Below, piece after piece: positions 8,114-16,997 of a stretch of 64,000 nucleotides of DNA. The translations under genes and the position numbers were made by a program. The notes under the pieces are model-generated. The model was not told where the DNA came from, made no database searches, and saw nothing but the letters and a program-made list of their open reading frames with translations. Numbering within the stretch: the stretch's first letter is position 1; each line of letters starts with the position of its first letter. This DNA is from Crateriforma sp964453205 (GTDB taxonomy: Bacteria > Planctomycetota > Planctomycetia > Pirellulales > Pirellulaceae), in NCBI GenBank assembly GCA_964453205.1, contig CAYVRC010000005.1:1-64000 (forward strand), in the 5' to 3' direction.

Positions 8114-9775
8114 TTGTCCCTCGTGCCACGTGACACCTCCTACGACCGGTTCGCTTCGCTTCGCGCCGGCGATCTCGCGTCAGCCGCCGCCCGCCATCGC
8201 CGCTCGGCGGTGGTCATCACCCTATTGCTGATCCCGTTGTTCGTCGTTGGCATTTGGCTGATTCCGGCTGAGTACAACTCGCAGGGACAGTTGCTCGTTC
8301 GACTCGGACGCGGCAGCGTGTCGATGGATCCGACGACGTCTCTGACGCAAACCGTTTCGTTGCAAGAATCCCGAGCCAGCCAGGTCAATTCCGTCAAACA
8401 GATGCTGAGCAGTCGCGAGTTGTCCCAGCGGGTCGTCGATCGCGTCGGGGCCGAGCGAATCATGGAACCGCACAGCCGACTCGGAAAATTCATCAAGGAC
8501 GTCCGATCGACGTTCACCCCGCCTGCCTGGCTGTCGTCCAAGCCCGAGGCCCAAGGTGAAATGACCGCCGAAGAACTCGAAGCCCATGCGCAGCGCGAAG
8601 CCGCGTGCAAGGAATTCGAATCGATGTACTGGATCAGCTCGCCACCGGACGCTTACACCATCTATCTGGAAATCAGCAGCGGGTCTCCTTTCTTATCCCG
8701 CGACCTGTTGAACGCCGTGATGCAAGAGTACCAGGGCTATCACGTCGAAGCTCACCAATCGACCGGGTCGGTCACGTTCTTCGAGACGCAAACCGATCTC
8801 GCCTTTGATCAAGCGATCCGGGCCAAGGAAACCTTGAAACAGGCCAAGACCGAGCGAGGCATCATCGGCATCGAAGCGGCTCAGTCCAGTCTGCACGAGT
8901 TGATCAGCCAAACCCGCGCCGAACTGCTCAGCACCGAAAGCCAGATCGCGGCGGTCCGATCCGAATCGGAGCATCTACGACGTGACATCGCCATGCTGCC
9001 CGCCGAAATCAAATCGGAAACGGTCAACGGCATCCCCAGGGCCACCGGTGACTCGATGCGACAATCCTTGTACGACTTGGAAGTCCGGTACAAGGAACTG
9101 ACGTCCAAGTTAAAACCCGGGCATCCCAAACTCGGCGCCCTCAAAGAACAGTTGTCCTCGTCCGCCGAGATCGCCGCGTCGGAAGTCGGTGATCGTCCCC
9201 AAACACGACAGTCGATCAATCCGATCCGTCAGCAACTGGAACTGACCCTGCGAACGACGACGTCGCAGTTGGCGGGACTGGAGGCCAAAAAGGCATCACT
9301 GGAACATCGAAGTGAAGAACTTTCGCGACAACTGGCCCGGCTCAATGCGGACGAAGTCGATCTGGCAAAACTCGATTGGCAAGCTTCCCTTGCCGAGTCG
9401 GATTATCTGCGGGCTGCCGAAAACCGCGACCGGGCCAAGCAAATCGCGGCGATGGACTTGGCCAAAGTCGGCGAGATTTCGGTGGTCCAGCCTGCCACGT
9501 TGGAACTCAAAAAGACGAAACCGAAACGCGCGCTGCTTTCGCTGCTGGCAATCGCGTTGGCCGGGTCGCTGGGGATCGGCCAAGCGATCCTGCGGGGCTT
9601 ACGCCACCCGACCTCACCGAGCCGACGAACGACTCGTCGGCGTCAACCCGTGCCGATCGACGGTGACTTTGACGCCGGACACCCTGACGACGGCTTTCGG
9701 TCCGCGGAAGTTCGTGAAGACGGCGGTAGAGCAGTCGACGTCGACGAAAGTTCCTTTACCGGCGCGCCCCGTTAG
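8114..9775 (+). CDS. Polysaccharide chain-length / export protein (Wzz-GumC type)
   Basis: About 553 aa. A cytoplasmic N-terminus is followed by a transmembrane helix at about 33-51, a large periplasmic region with long coiled-coil segments (about 215-270 and 370-445), and a second transmembrane helix at about 473-493. This is the polysaccharide co-polymerase topology that sets chain length or forms the periplasmic collar of an exporter. No Walker A/B motifs follow, so the BY-kinase domain found in some relatives is absent. There is no ATG start; TTG 8114 or GTG 8123 are the options. It heads the + strand arm of the exopolysaccharide cluster, followed 30 nt later by a glycosyltransferase. Confidence 0.85.
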   Translation: MSLVPRDTSYDRFASLRAGDLASAAARHRRSAVVITLLLIPLFVVGIWLIPAEYNSQGQLLVRLGRGSVSMDPTTSLTQTVSLQESRASQVNSVKQMLSSRELSQRVVDRVGAERIMEPHSRLGKFIKDVRSTFTPPAWLSSKPEAQGEMTAEELEAHAQREAACKEFESMYWISSPPDAYTIYLEISSGSPFLSRDLLNAVMQEYQGYHVEAHQSTGSVTFFETQTDLAFDQAIRAKETLKQAKTERGIIGIEAAQSSLHELISQTRAELLSTESQIAAVRSESEHLRRDIAMLPAEIKSETVNGIPRATGDSMRQSLYDLEVRYKELTSKLKPGHPKLGALKEQLSSSAEIAASEVGDRPQTRQSINPIRQQLELTLRTTTSQLAGLEAKKASLEHRSEELSRQLARLNADEVDLAKLDWQASLAESDYLRAAENRDRAKQIAAMDLAKVGEISVVQPATLELKKTKPKRALLSLLAIALAGSLGIGQAILRGLRHPTSPSRRTTRRRQPVPIDGDFDAGHPDDGFRSAEVREDGGRAVDVDESSFTGAPR

Positions 9776-9805
9776 GCGTCCGAGGTCATCCATGCGTAGG
9801 CTTTC

Positions 9806-11179
9806 TTGATCGTGTCCCAGCGGATCGACCCTGCCGAGAACTTTCTGGCCCCCACGGTCGCCGAAGGCTCACCCCTGGCCGCTCGGTCGGGGATCGCGTC
9901 GACGAAGCTGTGCGTGTTGATGGCACACACGTACTATCAGCAACGCGGAGGCGAGGACATCGTCTTTGAAGCCGAAGCCGAATTGCTGGAATCGTTCGGC
10001 CACAAAGTCATTCGTTACGTCCGGCACAACCGAGATGTGACCCAACAAGGACTTCTCGTCGGGGCGACCGACGCGATCTGGAATCGCGAAGTCGCCTCGG
10101 AGATCGCGGAGCTGGTTCGCAGTCATGCCGTCGACGTGGCCCATTTCCACAACGAATTTCCCATGATTTCTCCGGCCGCGTTTCGAGCGGCCAAGTCGGC
10201 CGGTGCGGCCGTGGTCAAGACGTTGCACAACCAACGACCGCTATGCCCCAAAGCGGTTTGTTTTCGCGACGGTCAACCTTGCACGCTGTGCGTGAACAAG
10301 CGTTTGGCGTGGAGCGGGATTCTGCACGGTTGTTATCGCGACAGTCGCATCGCCACCGCCGTCACTTCGATCTCGGCGCTGGTGCATCGCTGGAGCCGCA
10401 CCTTGGAGCGCGACGTCGATTTTTGCATCGCGCCGACGAATCATGTTCGACAACTCTATGTGGATTCCGGCTACCCGATCGGACGCATCGTCCTGAAGCC
10501 GCACTTCATCGAAGACGATCTCGGCCACGCCGACGGCGACGCCGGCTACGCGTTGTTCGCCGGCCGGTTGTCCGAGGAAAAAGGCGTCGACGTCTTGCTG
10601 GACGCGTGGCAAAAACTGGACGGTCCTCCGGATTTGAAGATCATCGGTGACGGACCGCTGCTGTCCCAAGCCCAGGCGGTCGGCGGGGCGGTGGAGTGCT
10701 TGGGCCATTTACCCAAACGACAAGTCTACCGACGGATGGGCGATGCGGCTTGCGTCATCTTGCCGTCGTCGTGCGCGGAAACGTTCGGACGCGTCTGCGT
10801 CGAAGCGTTCTCCCGCGGAACGCCGGTCATCTGCGCCGACCACGGGGGCCAAGCCGAAGTCGTGACCGATGCCGCCGGCTTACGTTTCAAACCCGGGGAT
10901 AGCGATGCCTTGGCCCGATGTGTGACACAGTTCTTCGACGAAAGCGAACAGTTCGAAGCCAGACGAATCGCCGCACGAAGCGAGTACGAATTGCGATACA
11001 CGCCGCAGCGGAACCATGAACAACTGCTGGGCATCTACGCCCAAGCCCTACTGCGAAACGGTCGAGATGTTTTTCACAGCGACACACCCGATGTCGAAGA
11101 CCACCCGATCCCCGCAAATCACAACCAGTTGGGACGACGGGCATCCGGCGGACCTGAGACTGTGCGAGCGACTTCTTGA
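9806..11179 (+). CDS. Glycosyltransferase family 4 (GT-B fold)
   Basis: About 457 aa. A GT4-type N-terminal domain starts at KLCVLMAHTYYQQRGGEDIV. The C-terminal nucleotide-sugar domain contains FAGRLSEEKGVDVLLDAW and ETFGRVCVEAFSRGTPVIC, which carries the E-x7-E motif. Retaining transfer of a hexose from an NDP-sugar to a lipid-linked glycan is the expected reaction; the sugar is not predictable. The start is uncertain: TTG 9806, GTG 9812, or ATG 9920 just before the conserved core. The last 89 nt overlap the deacetylase gene in another frame. Confidence 0.88.
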   Translation: MIVSQRIDPAENFLAPTVAEGSPLAARSGIASTKLCVLMAHTYYQQRGGEDIVFEAEAELLESFGHKVIRYVRHNRDVTQQGLLVGATDAIWNREVASEIAELVRSHAVDVAHFHNEFPMISPAAFRAAKSAGAAVVKTLHNQRPLCPKAVCFRDGQPCTLCVNKRLAWSGILHGCYRDSRIATAVTSISALVHRWSRTLERDVDFCIAPTNHVRQLYVDSGYPIGRIVLKPHFIEDDLGHADGDAGYALFAGRLSEEKGVDVLLDAWQKLDGPPDLKIIGDGPLLSQAQAVGGAVECLGHLPKRQVYRRMGDAACVILPSSCAETFGRVCVEAFSRGTPVICADHGGQAEVVTDAAGLRFKPGDSDALARCVTQFFDESEQFEARRIAARSEYELRYTPQRNHEQLLGIYAQALLRNGRDVFHSDTPDVEDHPIPANHNQLGRRASGGPETVRATS

Positions 11180-11834
11180 ATTCAGTCTCTCCGCGACGCT
11201 GTACATTCCCCGGCGTTCCCAGCGTCCGGTGATGGAAACGCGGCAAATCCGCGAGTTGTCACAGTCCTTTGAAATCGGCGCCCACACCATCGACCATCTC
11301 GCCCTGACGACACTTTCGCCCGACGAGGCCGAAAGTCAAATCGTCGATTCGAAACACTGGATCGAGGACGTCACGGGAAAACGTTGCCAGATGTTCTGTC
11401 CGCCACTGGGAAAGTTCAACGCCGATCACCATCGCATGATCCGCGAGGCGGGCTTCGTCGGCTACCGAACCGTGGAAATGCTGTCGACCGATCGGCCGCG
11501 AGACTCCCACGGGCTGAAGGTGTTGCCGACGACCTTGCAAGCTCATCCGCATGATCGATGGCCGCTGGTCAAGAACGCACTGAAGCGACGATCGATCGGT
11601 TCACTGATGAGATCCCTCGGTCATCGCGGCGGGCCAAGCTGGCCAGACAACGTCGGTCCCTTGATGAACCGGACCGTCAAGTCCGGCGGCGTCTTTCACG
11701 TTTGGGGACATTCATGGGAGATCGAGGAAAACGGTCAGTGGCAAAACCTCGACGAGTGTTTTCGTCGAATCCGCGACCGACAACAATCGGAAAACTGGCT
11801 GGCCGGCGCGAACGAGGAAGTTTGTCAACGTTGA
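11091..11834 (+). CDS. Polysaccharide deacetylase (NodB/CE4-like)
   Basis: About 247 aa. TTSWDDGHPAD carries the catalytic and metal-ligand Asp-Asp pair, GAHTIDH holds the metal-binding H-x3-H, and FCPPLGKFN resembles the motif 3 region. These are the zinc-binding elements of CE4 polysaccharide deacetylases, which remove N- or O-acetyl groups from glycans. There is no signal peptide, so it may act in the cytoplasm on lipid-linked intermediates, or the start may be misplaced. ATG 11091 lies inside the 3' end of the preceding glycosyltransferase (89-nt overlap), implying tight coupling. It is the last gene of the + arm and converges on the esterase at 11918. Confidence 0.85.
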   Translation: MSKTTRSPQITTSWDDGHPADLRLCERLLEFSLSATLYIPRRSQRPVMETRQIRELSQSFEIGAHTIDHLALTTLSPDEAESQIVDSKHWIEDVTGKRCQMFCPPLGKFNADHHRMIREAGFVGYRTVEMLSTDRPRDSHGLKVLPTTLQAHPHDRWPLVKNALKRRSIGSLMRSLGHRGGPSWPDNVGPLMNRTVKSGGVFHVWGHSWEIEENGQWQNLDECFRRIRDRQQSENWLAGANEEVCQR

Positions 11835-11917
11835 CCGCTGCACACCCGGAAACGCCGACGGGAGCGACCGTCGCTGGGACGATCCAGCCGAGGCGCGTCA
11901 CGCCGCCGGCCGGCCCG

Positions 11918-14050
11918 TCATTCGGGTTTTAGTTCAAGCTGTTGTCGTGTCATCAGGCCTTTCTCGATCAAAGCACGCCAAGCCCGAAGGCCCTCATCGG
12001 AATCCGTGATTCGAATCGTCGGGACGGACCGCGACGCCGCCAGGACGACGTGAGGCGTCTCGACGACACGGCTGACGTTCAACAGCGTGACGCCGTCGCG
12101 GTTGCGGGCGGGCAATTCATGCAGATGCAACGCGGCGATGTTCGGTTCGAAAAGGGACGCGTACAGTGCCCAAGCCGCCGCGTCACCCGAGCCGACGAGG
12201 ATTCGCTCGGCGTCTCGCAGGTCTTCGATTTGCTCGATCGCTTGCAGCAGTCGACGGACGTCCCAGATCCGCATCGAATCGGCGGTTTGCCCGAGCAGAT
12301 TGAAGCGTCGACGAATGTGAATCCGTTCCCGCTCGTCTTCGCCCCACCGCGTGGGACCGACACCGCGTGGCGCGAATAACGCCACGGCGGCCCCCGACCC
12401 GTCGCCCGCGACCTCATCGACGGCTTCCACGACCTCCGTCGCCACGATCTCACCGTCATCGGCATTCATCCATCGGGTCAGCAGAGGGCCGAGACGGTCC
12501 CATTCGTCTTGAGCCAAGATCTTGATCCGAAGCTCCTTCGGCGGAAACGTTTCCTCCGCGGGGGAGAGCACGTAAAACGCGAACCGGTAGGGAAGCTGAC
12601 TCGTGAACGCGTACTTTCGGATGTGGACGGTTTCGGCAAGTCGCGAATCGATCGGCTGCGCCTCAAGTGGTGACGCCGACGGCTTTTCCGCCGGCCAACC
12701 GGCAAACGTCAAACGGAGAAGCCGTCGCTTCCATCGCTCCGTCGCGTCGGTCAATTCCGCTAGCGATTCCGGCAAGTCGGCGACGTCGACTTTCGCCACA
12801 AACGATTCTTGAATGCTGGTGACACGTTCGTCGGTGGGAAGCCGCTCGAAGACCTTCAACGATCCGGGCGTGAGCGATTTTTCCGCGGGCACCTGAAGGA
12901 GCGATTCGTCGTCTTTCAAAAATCGGTTGAACCAACGAAACGCATGGACTCGCAATTCCTGAGTGTCTCGGTGCGGACCTTCGGTGATCTGCAGGCCTAG
13001 TTTTTCATCCGCGTCGTACAACCGATAGACGTCCCTGACGTGGCGGTGAACGTCCAACACGCCTTCCAAGGGAAACAGGTTGTCTTTGTCGCTGTTGGAA
13101 ATCAGCAGCGGGCGAGGCGCCACGAGCGCGGCGACTTGCGGATAGTCCCAACGAAAGCGGTTGATCATGAACATGCAATCGCAATGTCCCTCGACACAGC
13201 CGTCAACGACATAGTCGTGAAGCGTCGTGATGCCGGCGACGGGAACGGCTACTCGGATCCGCTCGTCGAGGGCCGCGATCCACCAGGAATAGATGCCCCC
13301 GCCGCTCCGGCCGGTGATGCCGAATCGTTGCGGATCAACCTCGGATCGGCTTTCCAGGTAATCGAGCGCGCGGATCCCGGTCCAGGCCTCGACGCCGGCC
13401 GGCGTGTAGCCTCGGTTATTCCACCACCACTGATTCAGACGGTAGGTCCCGTGGTGATCCCCCAGAAACTCGCCGCGCTGAATGGTGTCCAGAATCAGAC
13501 ACGCGTAACCGTGTTTGGCGAACCAGACGCCGTGGTGGTGATACGCCGTTTTGTTGCCATAGCTCGTGTCGCCATCGGCCGCCAGCGCGTGCCCGCAAAC
13601 GTACAAGATCGTCGGCAGCGGATCATCGGCCCGGGCGGATCGTTCGGGTCCGGACGGCAGATAGAAGTTGGCCGCAACGTAAAGCTTCGGCAGGGGTTGA
13701 AAATGCAAACGCTCGACGCGGTAGCCCTCTTTTTCCTCGACGCCCATCACCTCCGCGTTCAGCGGCGTCCGTGGCGGCATCGGGTTCAAGCCCAGCATGT
13801 CGGCCAGTTGACGACGCATTTGGGGACGGCGTGCTTCCCAACTTTCGCGCGTCTCGTCGGGTCGAAGGACGTCTCGAGAAAGTTCCGCGGTCTGCAAACG
13901 AAAGTACTGTGCGACCAAGTCATCGCCCGAAGGATTCGGCTCCGGCTGTGACGACTGGCCGAGGGCATGTCGTCCGGACATCAGTCCCACCGACGCGCAA
14001 ACCATCAGCAGTCCACACAATCGTTCGGGTGGATTTCGAAAAAATATCAT
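11918..14050 (-). CDS. Exported two-half alpha/beta hydrolase (acetyl-xylan-esterase-like)
   Basis: About 710 aa from ATG 14050, chosen because MIFFRNPPERLCGLLMVCAS starts a signal peptide; the longer frame up to 14203 adds only an unlikely leader. The N-terminal half is an alpha/beta hydrolase with nucleophile elbow GITGRSGGGIYSWW (about residue 247), preceded by DTIQRGEFLGDHHGTY and followed by an acid/His region (ISNSDKDNLFP, ITEGPHRD). The C-terminal half (about 450-710) resembles a second hydrolase half, but its elbow reads VGSGDAAAWAL without a standard G-x-S-x-G. Likely a periplasmic or secreted carbohydrate esterase; substrate not known. It converges with the deacetylase gene. Confidence 0.8.
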   Translation of the reverse strand: MIFFRNPPERLCGLLMVCASVGLMSGRHALGQSSQPEPNPSGDDLVAQYFRLQTAELSRDVLRPDETRESWEARRPQMRRQLADMLGLNPMPPRTPLNAEVMGVEEKEGYRVERLHFQPLPKLYVAANFYLPSGPERSARADDPLPTILYVCGHALAADGDTSYGNKTAYHHHGVWFAKHGYACLILDTIQRGEFLGDHHGTYRLNQWWWNNRGYTPAGVEAWTGIRALDYLESRSEVDPQRFGITGRSGGGIYSWWIAALDERIRVAVPVAGITTLHDYVVDGCVEGHCDCMFMINRFRWDYPQVAALVAPRPLLISNSDKDNLFPLEGVLDVHRHVRDVYRLYDADEKLGLQITEGPHRDTQELRVHAFRWFNRFLKDDESLLQVPAEKSLTPGSLKVFERLPTDERVTSIQESFVAKVDVADLPESLAELTDATERWKRRLLRLTFAGWPAEKPSASPLEAQPIDSRLAETVHIRKYAFTSQLPYRFAFYVLSPAEETFPPKELRIKILAQDEWDRLGPLLTRWMNADDGEIVATEVVEAVDEVAGDGSGAAVALFAPRGVGPTRWGEDERERIHIRRRFNLLGQTADSMRIWDVRRLLQAIEQIEDLRDAERILVGSGDAAAWALYASLFEPNIAALHLHELPARNRDGVTLLNVSRVVETPHVVLAASRSVPTIRITDSDEGLRAWRALIEKGLMTRQQLELKPE

Positions 14051-14218
14051 GTCGCCGTTCTCATGTTCCAGAGGCCCCGGTTCGTCTTTGCTTCGAAGAC
14101 AAGGGAAATTGCCGCTTCGATTGTAACAGTCGATCGGGTCAACCACGTGCCCACCGAAGACGAGCCCTTTGACAAGCCGCGCGCGGCCGTGGACGACGAC
14201 CATCCCTGTGTGACGAAG

Positions 14219-15379
14219 CTAGCCCGAGCGTCGTACGGCTTCGTCGATCGCGTCACGTATTTGTCGCGCCGCCGTTTCAGCGGTTTGATCGACGACCGAG
14301 TGCCGTGCCCGGTGACGCATGGCCAAACGTGCTTCGGCGTTCGTGTTCGCCCACGCCAGGACCGACGCTCGAAGCGATTCGGACCCGTGCGGATCATAGA
14401 CCCAACCGTTGACGCCGTCGCGAATCAGTGTCGTGCAAGCCTGAGCGAACCGGCTGCCGATGACGACCAAACCGGAATGCAAGGCTTCGTCGACGACCAA
14501 ACCCCATTCGTCGCCCAGGGTCGGAAACAGCATCACCTGGTGGTCGCGATACGCTCGGCGGATTTGTCCGGCGTCGCAGTTGCCCGAAAAATCAACTGTC
14601 AGGTTCTCAGGCGTCTTCGCGGATTTCATTGGATCAAGAAGCGGTCCACCGCCGAACAGTGTCCAGTGAATCCGCAGCTTCGGCACTTCGCTTGCCATCG
14701 CGATCAAGTCTTGCAGCGCTTCCGTCACGCCCTTGCGCTCGATCAATTGCCCGACCGTGAGCAAGCAAACTCGCCCGTCGTCGGACGGCACGATTGGTCC
14801 GCGATAAATCTTCTCGGGGTCGGCCGCGTAGTTCCACGGATACAGTTTGTCCGTCGGCACGCCCAGGTCCGACAAAAAATCTCGGCCACTCGGTCCGTTG
14901 AACGTGACCAAATCGGCACGACGTAAAAGTCGTCGACGTTGAAAGTCACGCAGTCGGCCACGCCGACTCGCTTCGATGTGCTGCGAAGTGTTGACCGCGA
15001 TGATGTGTCGGCACCGCCCGTTAAGTCTTCGATACGCCGCGGCAATCATTGACCGCGCGCCCAATTCGGTGGACACGATCACGTCGGGTCGCCGGCGGCG
15101 GAGTTGTGAAAACGTATCGAGGGGAAGGTGGACGTAGTTGACGTCTCGGTATCCCGAGGGATGCCGGTCGGTGCGAGTCATGGTCCAAGTCTTTTGCACC
15201 CGCACGTTCAGGCCTTGTTCGTCAGGTGTCCAGCTACGATTGCCTTCCATGGGGACCGATACCAAAATCGTCAAGTCATCAGCGGCCGCCGACCAGTGTC
15301 GACAAATATCAACAATGTCTGGCGATAGGAAGTTGGTCAGATAGACGATTCGCTTGGCGGCGGTTGCCGTTCGATCCAT
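14219..15379 (-). CDS. Glycosyltransferase family 4 (GT-B fold)
   Basis: About 386 aa. Key segments are RIVYLTNFLSPDIVDICRHW at the N-terminus, LTVGQLIERKGVTEALQDL at the start of the nucleotide-sugar domain, and GDEWGLVVDEALHSGLVV with the E-x7-E motif. Typical retaining GT4 enzyme of cell-surface glycan assembly; donor and acceptor are unknown. ATG 15379 overlaps the stop codon of the upstream polymerase/ligase gene by one base (TGATG), so the two are translationally coupled. A frame extending to 15487 is merely overlap with that gene. Confidence 0.88.
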   Translation of the reverse strand: MDRTATAAKRIVYLTNFLSPDIVDICRHWSAAADDLTILVSVPMEGNRSWTPDEQGLNVRVQKTWTMTRTDRHPSGYRDVNYVHLPLDTFSQLRRRRPDVIVSTELGARSMIAAAYRRLNGRCRHIIAVNTSQHIEASRRGRLRDFQRRRLLRRADLVTFNGPSGRDFLSDLGVPTDKLYPWNYAADPEKIYRGPIVPSDDGRVCLLTVGQLIERKGVTEALQDLIAMASEVPKLRIHWTLFGGGPLLDPMKSAKTPENLTVDFSGNCDAGQIRRAYRDHQVMLFPTLGDEWGLVVDEALHSGLVVIGSRFAQACTTLIRDGVNGWVYDPHGSESLRASVLAWANTNAEARLAMRHRARHSVVDQTAETAARQIRDAIDEAVRRSG

Positions 15380-16692
15380 CACGCCATTTCCACGGGTGCG
15401 GTGACCTGAGCGAGCGTTGCCGGCAGAAGATTTCGGCTGTGTGACAGGATCGGATAAAACGTGCACGCCAACCACAGCAGCGTGCAAGGTCCGGGGAACG
15501 TTTCCAGGATCGTGTCTTCCATCAAACAGCTGAGCAACAGGAACGTGGACAGACCGCTGATCAACCGGTGGGAGCTGAGCAGCGCCGTGGCGAGGTTCCA
15601 GATCAGCAACGTGATCATCAAAACGCCGGCCAACACACCGCCGGCCAACGAAGCGTGCAGCACCGCGTTGTGGGTCGCTTGCGAATGATTAATCAACAAG
15701 GTCGGTGCGGCGTTGAACCCGTGTCCGATGGTCGGACGCTCGCGAATCAAGTCGGCCGCGTAACTCCAGATCTCCGAACGCCCGGTGCCGCTGGTGATCT
15801 CCTCCAAGTCACCGCTCTTGGTGATCTTCGAAAGCACGGCTTCGACCAAACGTTCCTCTTGGCCGATCGCGAACAAACCTGCCACACCGATCAATCCCGC
15901 CAACCCTGTGGCGACCATGACCGACGCGCCGAACCGGGTCGTCAGCCGATCGATGAACAGCACGCCGATCGCGATGACTCCCGAAAACAGCACGGTTCGG
16001 CTCCACGCCAAATAAGCCGCCAAAGCCAACGGAACGCAAATCGCGATCGTCTTTTTCGCATCGAACTTGCCGACGCGATACAAATAGAGACAAAGCAACA
16101 AACCGATCATCGCCGAGCGACTGACGGCGTTGGGATGTCCCATTCCGCCCAGACGCTCAATGACGACGCCGCCGGGCAACTTTTCAGGAAAAACTCCGTA
16201 CCGTGGCAGCCACAAATACAGCCCCCACGCTCCGACAGTGGTTGCCGCGACACCGAAAAGTGTGGCCGTCGCGATGCCCCGCACACCGAGTCCGGCCAGG
16301 GCGGTCGCCGCGAAACCGACGTACGCGATGTTGATCAAAGTCGTCGGCAAGGAGCTGCCCGTCACGGCGGTCGGCGCGGCTAGCAACACAAGCGCCAAGA
16401 TGCCGAGCACCAACATCGCCGGAACGGACTGCAAGACGTCCCGCACACGCCCGCAGCTGAGGACGCCCCACACCGCCAGCCCCGTCGCCATCCCGGACAC
16501 GATCAATTTCATCATGACGTACGGATCCAAACCGACGGTCATCAACGCCCCGTCGGCCGAGATATCCAGCGGTCCGAAGAAAACCGTCAAGGCCGTGGCC
16601 ACCCACAAAACCCGTCGCAACCCGCCCTCGGCGATGCCCGTCTCCAGTCGCGTCGGATCGGCGGGCGTAGGCTCGTTCAAGGACGACATCAT
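15379..16692 (-). CDS. O-antigen ligase / polymerase-like membrane protein (Wzy_C family)
   Basis: About 437 aa with roughly 10-12 hydrophobic segments. The large periplasmic loop near residues 290-355 contains GTGRSEIWSYA, IGHGFNA and HSQATHNAVLHASLAGG, the Arg- and His-containing signature of the O-antigen ligase/polymerase (Wzy_C) superfamily. It either polymerises repeat units or transfers glycan to an acceptor. ATG 16692 or 16689 starts the protein with a short polar N-terminus; the extension to 16869 is an unsupported leader. It opens the minus-strand arm of the exopolysaccharide region and is divergent from serC. Confidence 0.85.
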   Translation of the reverse strand: MMSSLNEPTPADPTRLETGIAEGGLRRVLWVATALTVFFGPLDISADGALMTVGLDPYVMMKLIVSGMATGLAVWGVLSCGRVRDVLQSVPAMLVLGILALVLLAAPTAVTGSSLPTTLINIAYVGFAATALAGLGVRGIATATLFGVAATTVGAWGLYLWLPRYGVFPEKLPGGVVIERLGGMGHPNAVSRSAMIGLLLCLYLYRVGKFDAKKTIAICVPLALAAYLAWSRTVLFSGVIAIGVLFIDRLTTRFGASVMVATGLAGLIGVAGLFAIGQEERLVEAVLSKITKSGDLEEITSGTGRSEIWSYAADLIRERPTIGHGFNAAPTLLINHSQATHNAVLHASLAGGVLAGVLMITLLIWNLATALLSSHRLISGLSTFLLLSCLMEDTILETFPGPCTLLWLACTFYPILSHSRNLLPATLAQVTAPVEMA

Positions 16693-16997
16693 CGCGGACA
16701 AAACAATCGGTGACGGGTCAGAAAACGATCGCCGGAATGGCGAATCCACGAGGGGGAAGGCGAGACCGGCGTCCCGCGCGGGGGGCGGCAAGGCCGGGAC
16801 AACAAGCGGCGACCAGGTGTCGCGTCCCTTGGAGGCCGTTCCACCCGGTCGCATTTTAATCCGCGACACCTCAAAAATCAGGCGGTCACGTCGACACGGC
16901 GAAAGGGAACCTTCCGCGTCGTCGCTGCGACCCCTAGAATCCGACCTTCGTGAACCATCCTTCCTTTCAATCGCCTTTGAAGACCTTCGCCAATTTT
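16693..16997. other. Divergent intergenic region between the Wzy-like gene and serC
   Basis: About 305 nt, GC-rich, with no credible gene. It must hold the promoters of both divergent genes. The only clear structure is the 10-bp inverted repeat listed separately at 16815-16871. Confidence 0.6.
16815..16871. promoter_or_regulatory. Separated perfect inverted repeat, possible operator
   Basis: AGGTGTCGCG at 16815-16824 is the exact reverse complement of CGCGACACCT at 16862-16871, with a 37-nt spacer. It lies between divergent genes, where a dimeric repressor site or a large RNA stem could sit. No protein partner can be named. Confidence 0.35.
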
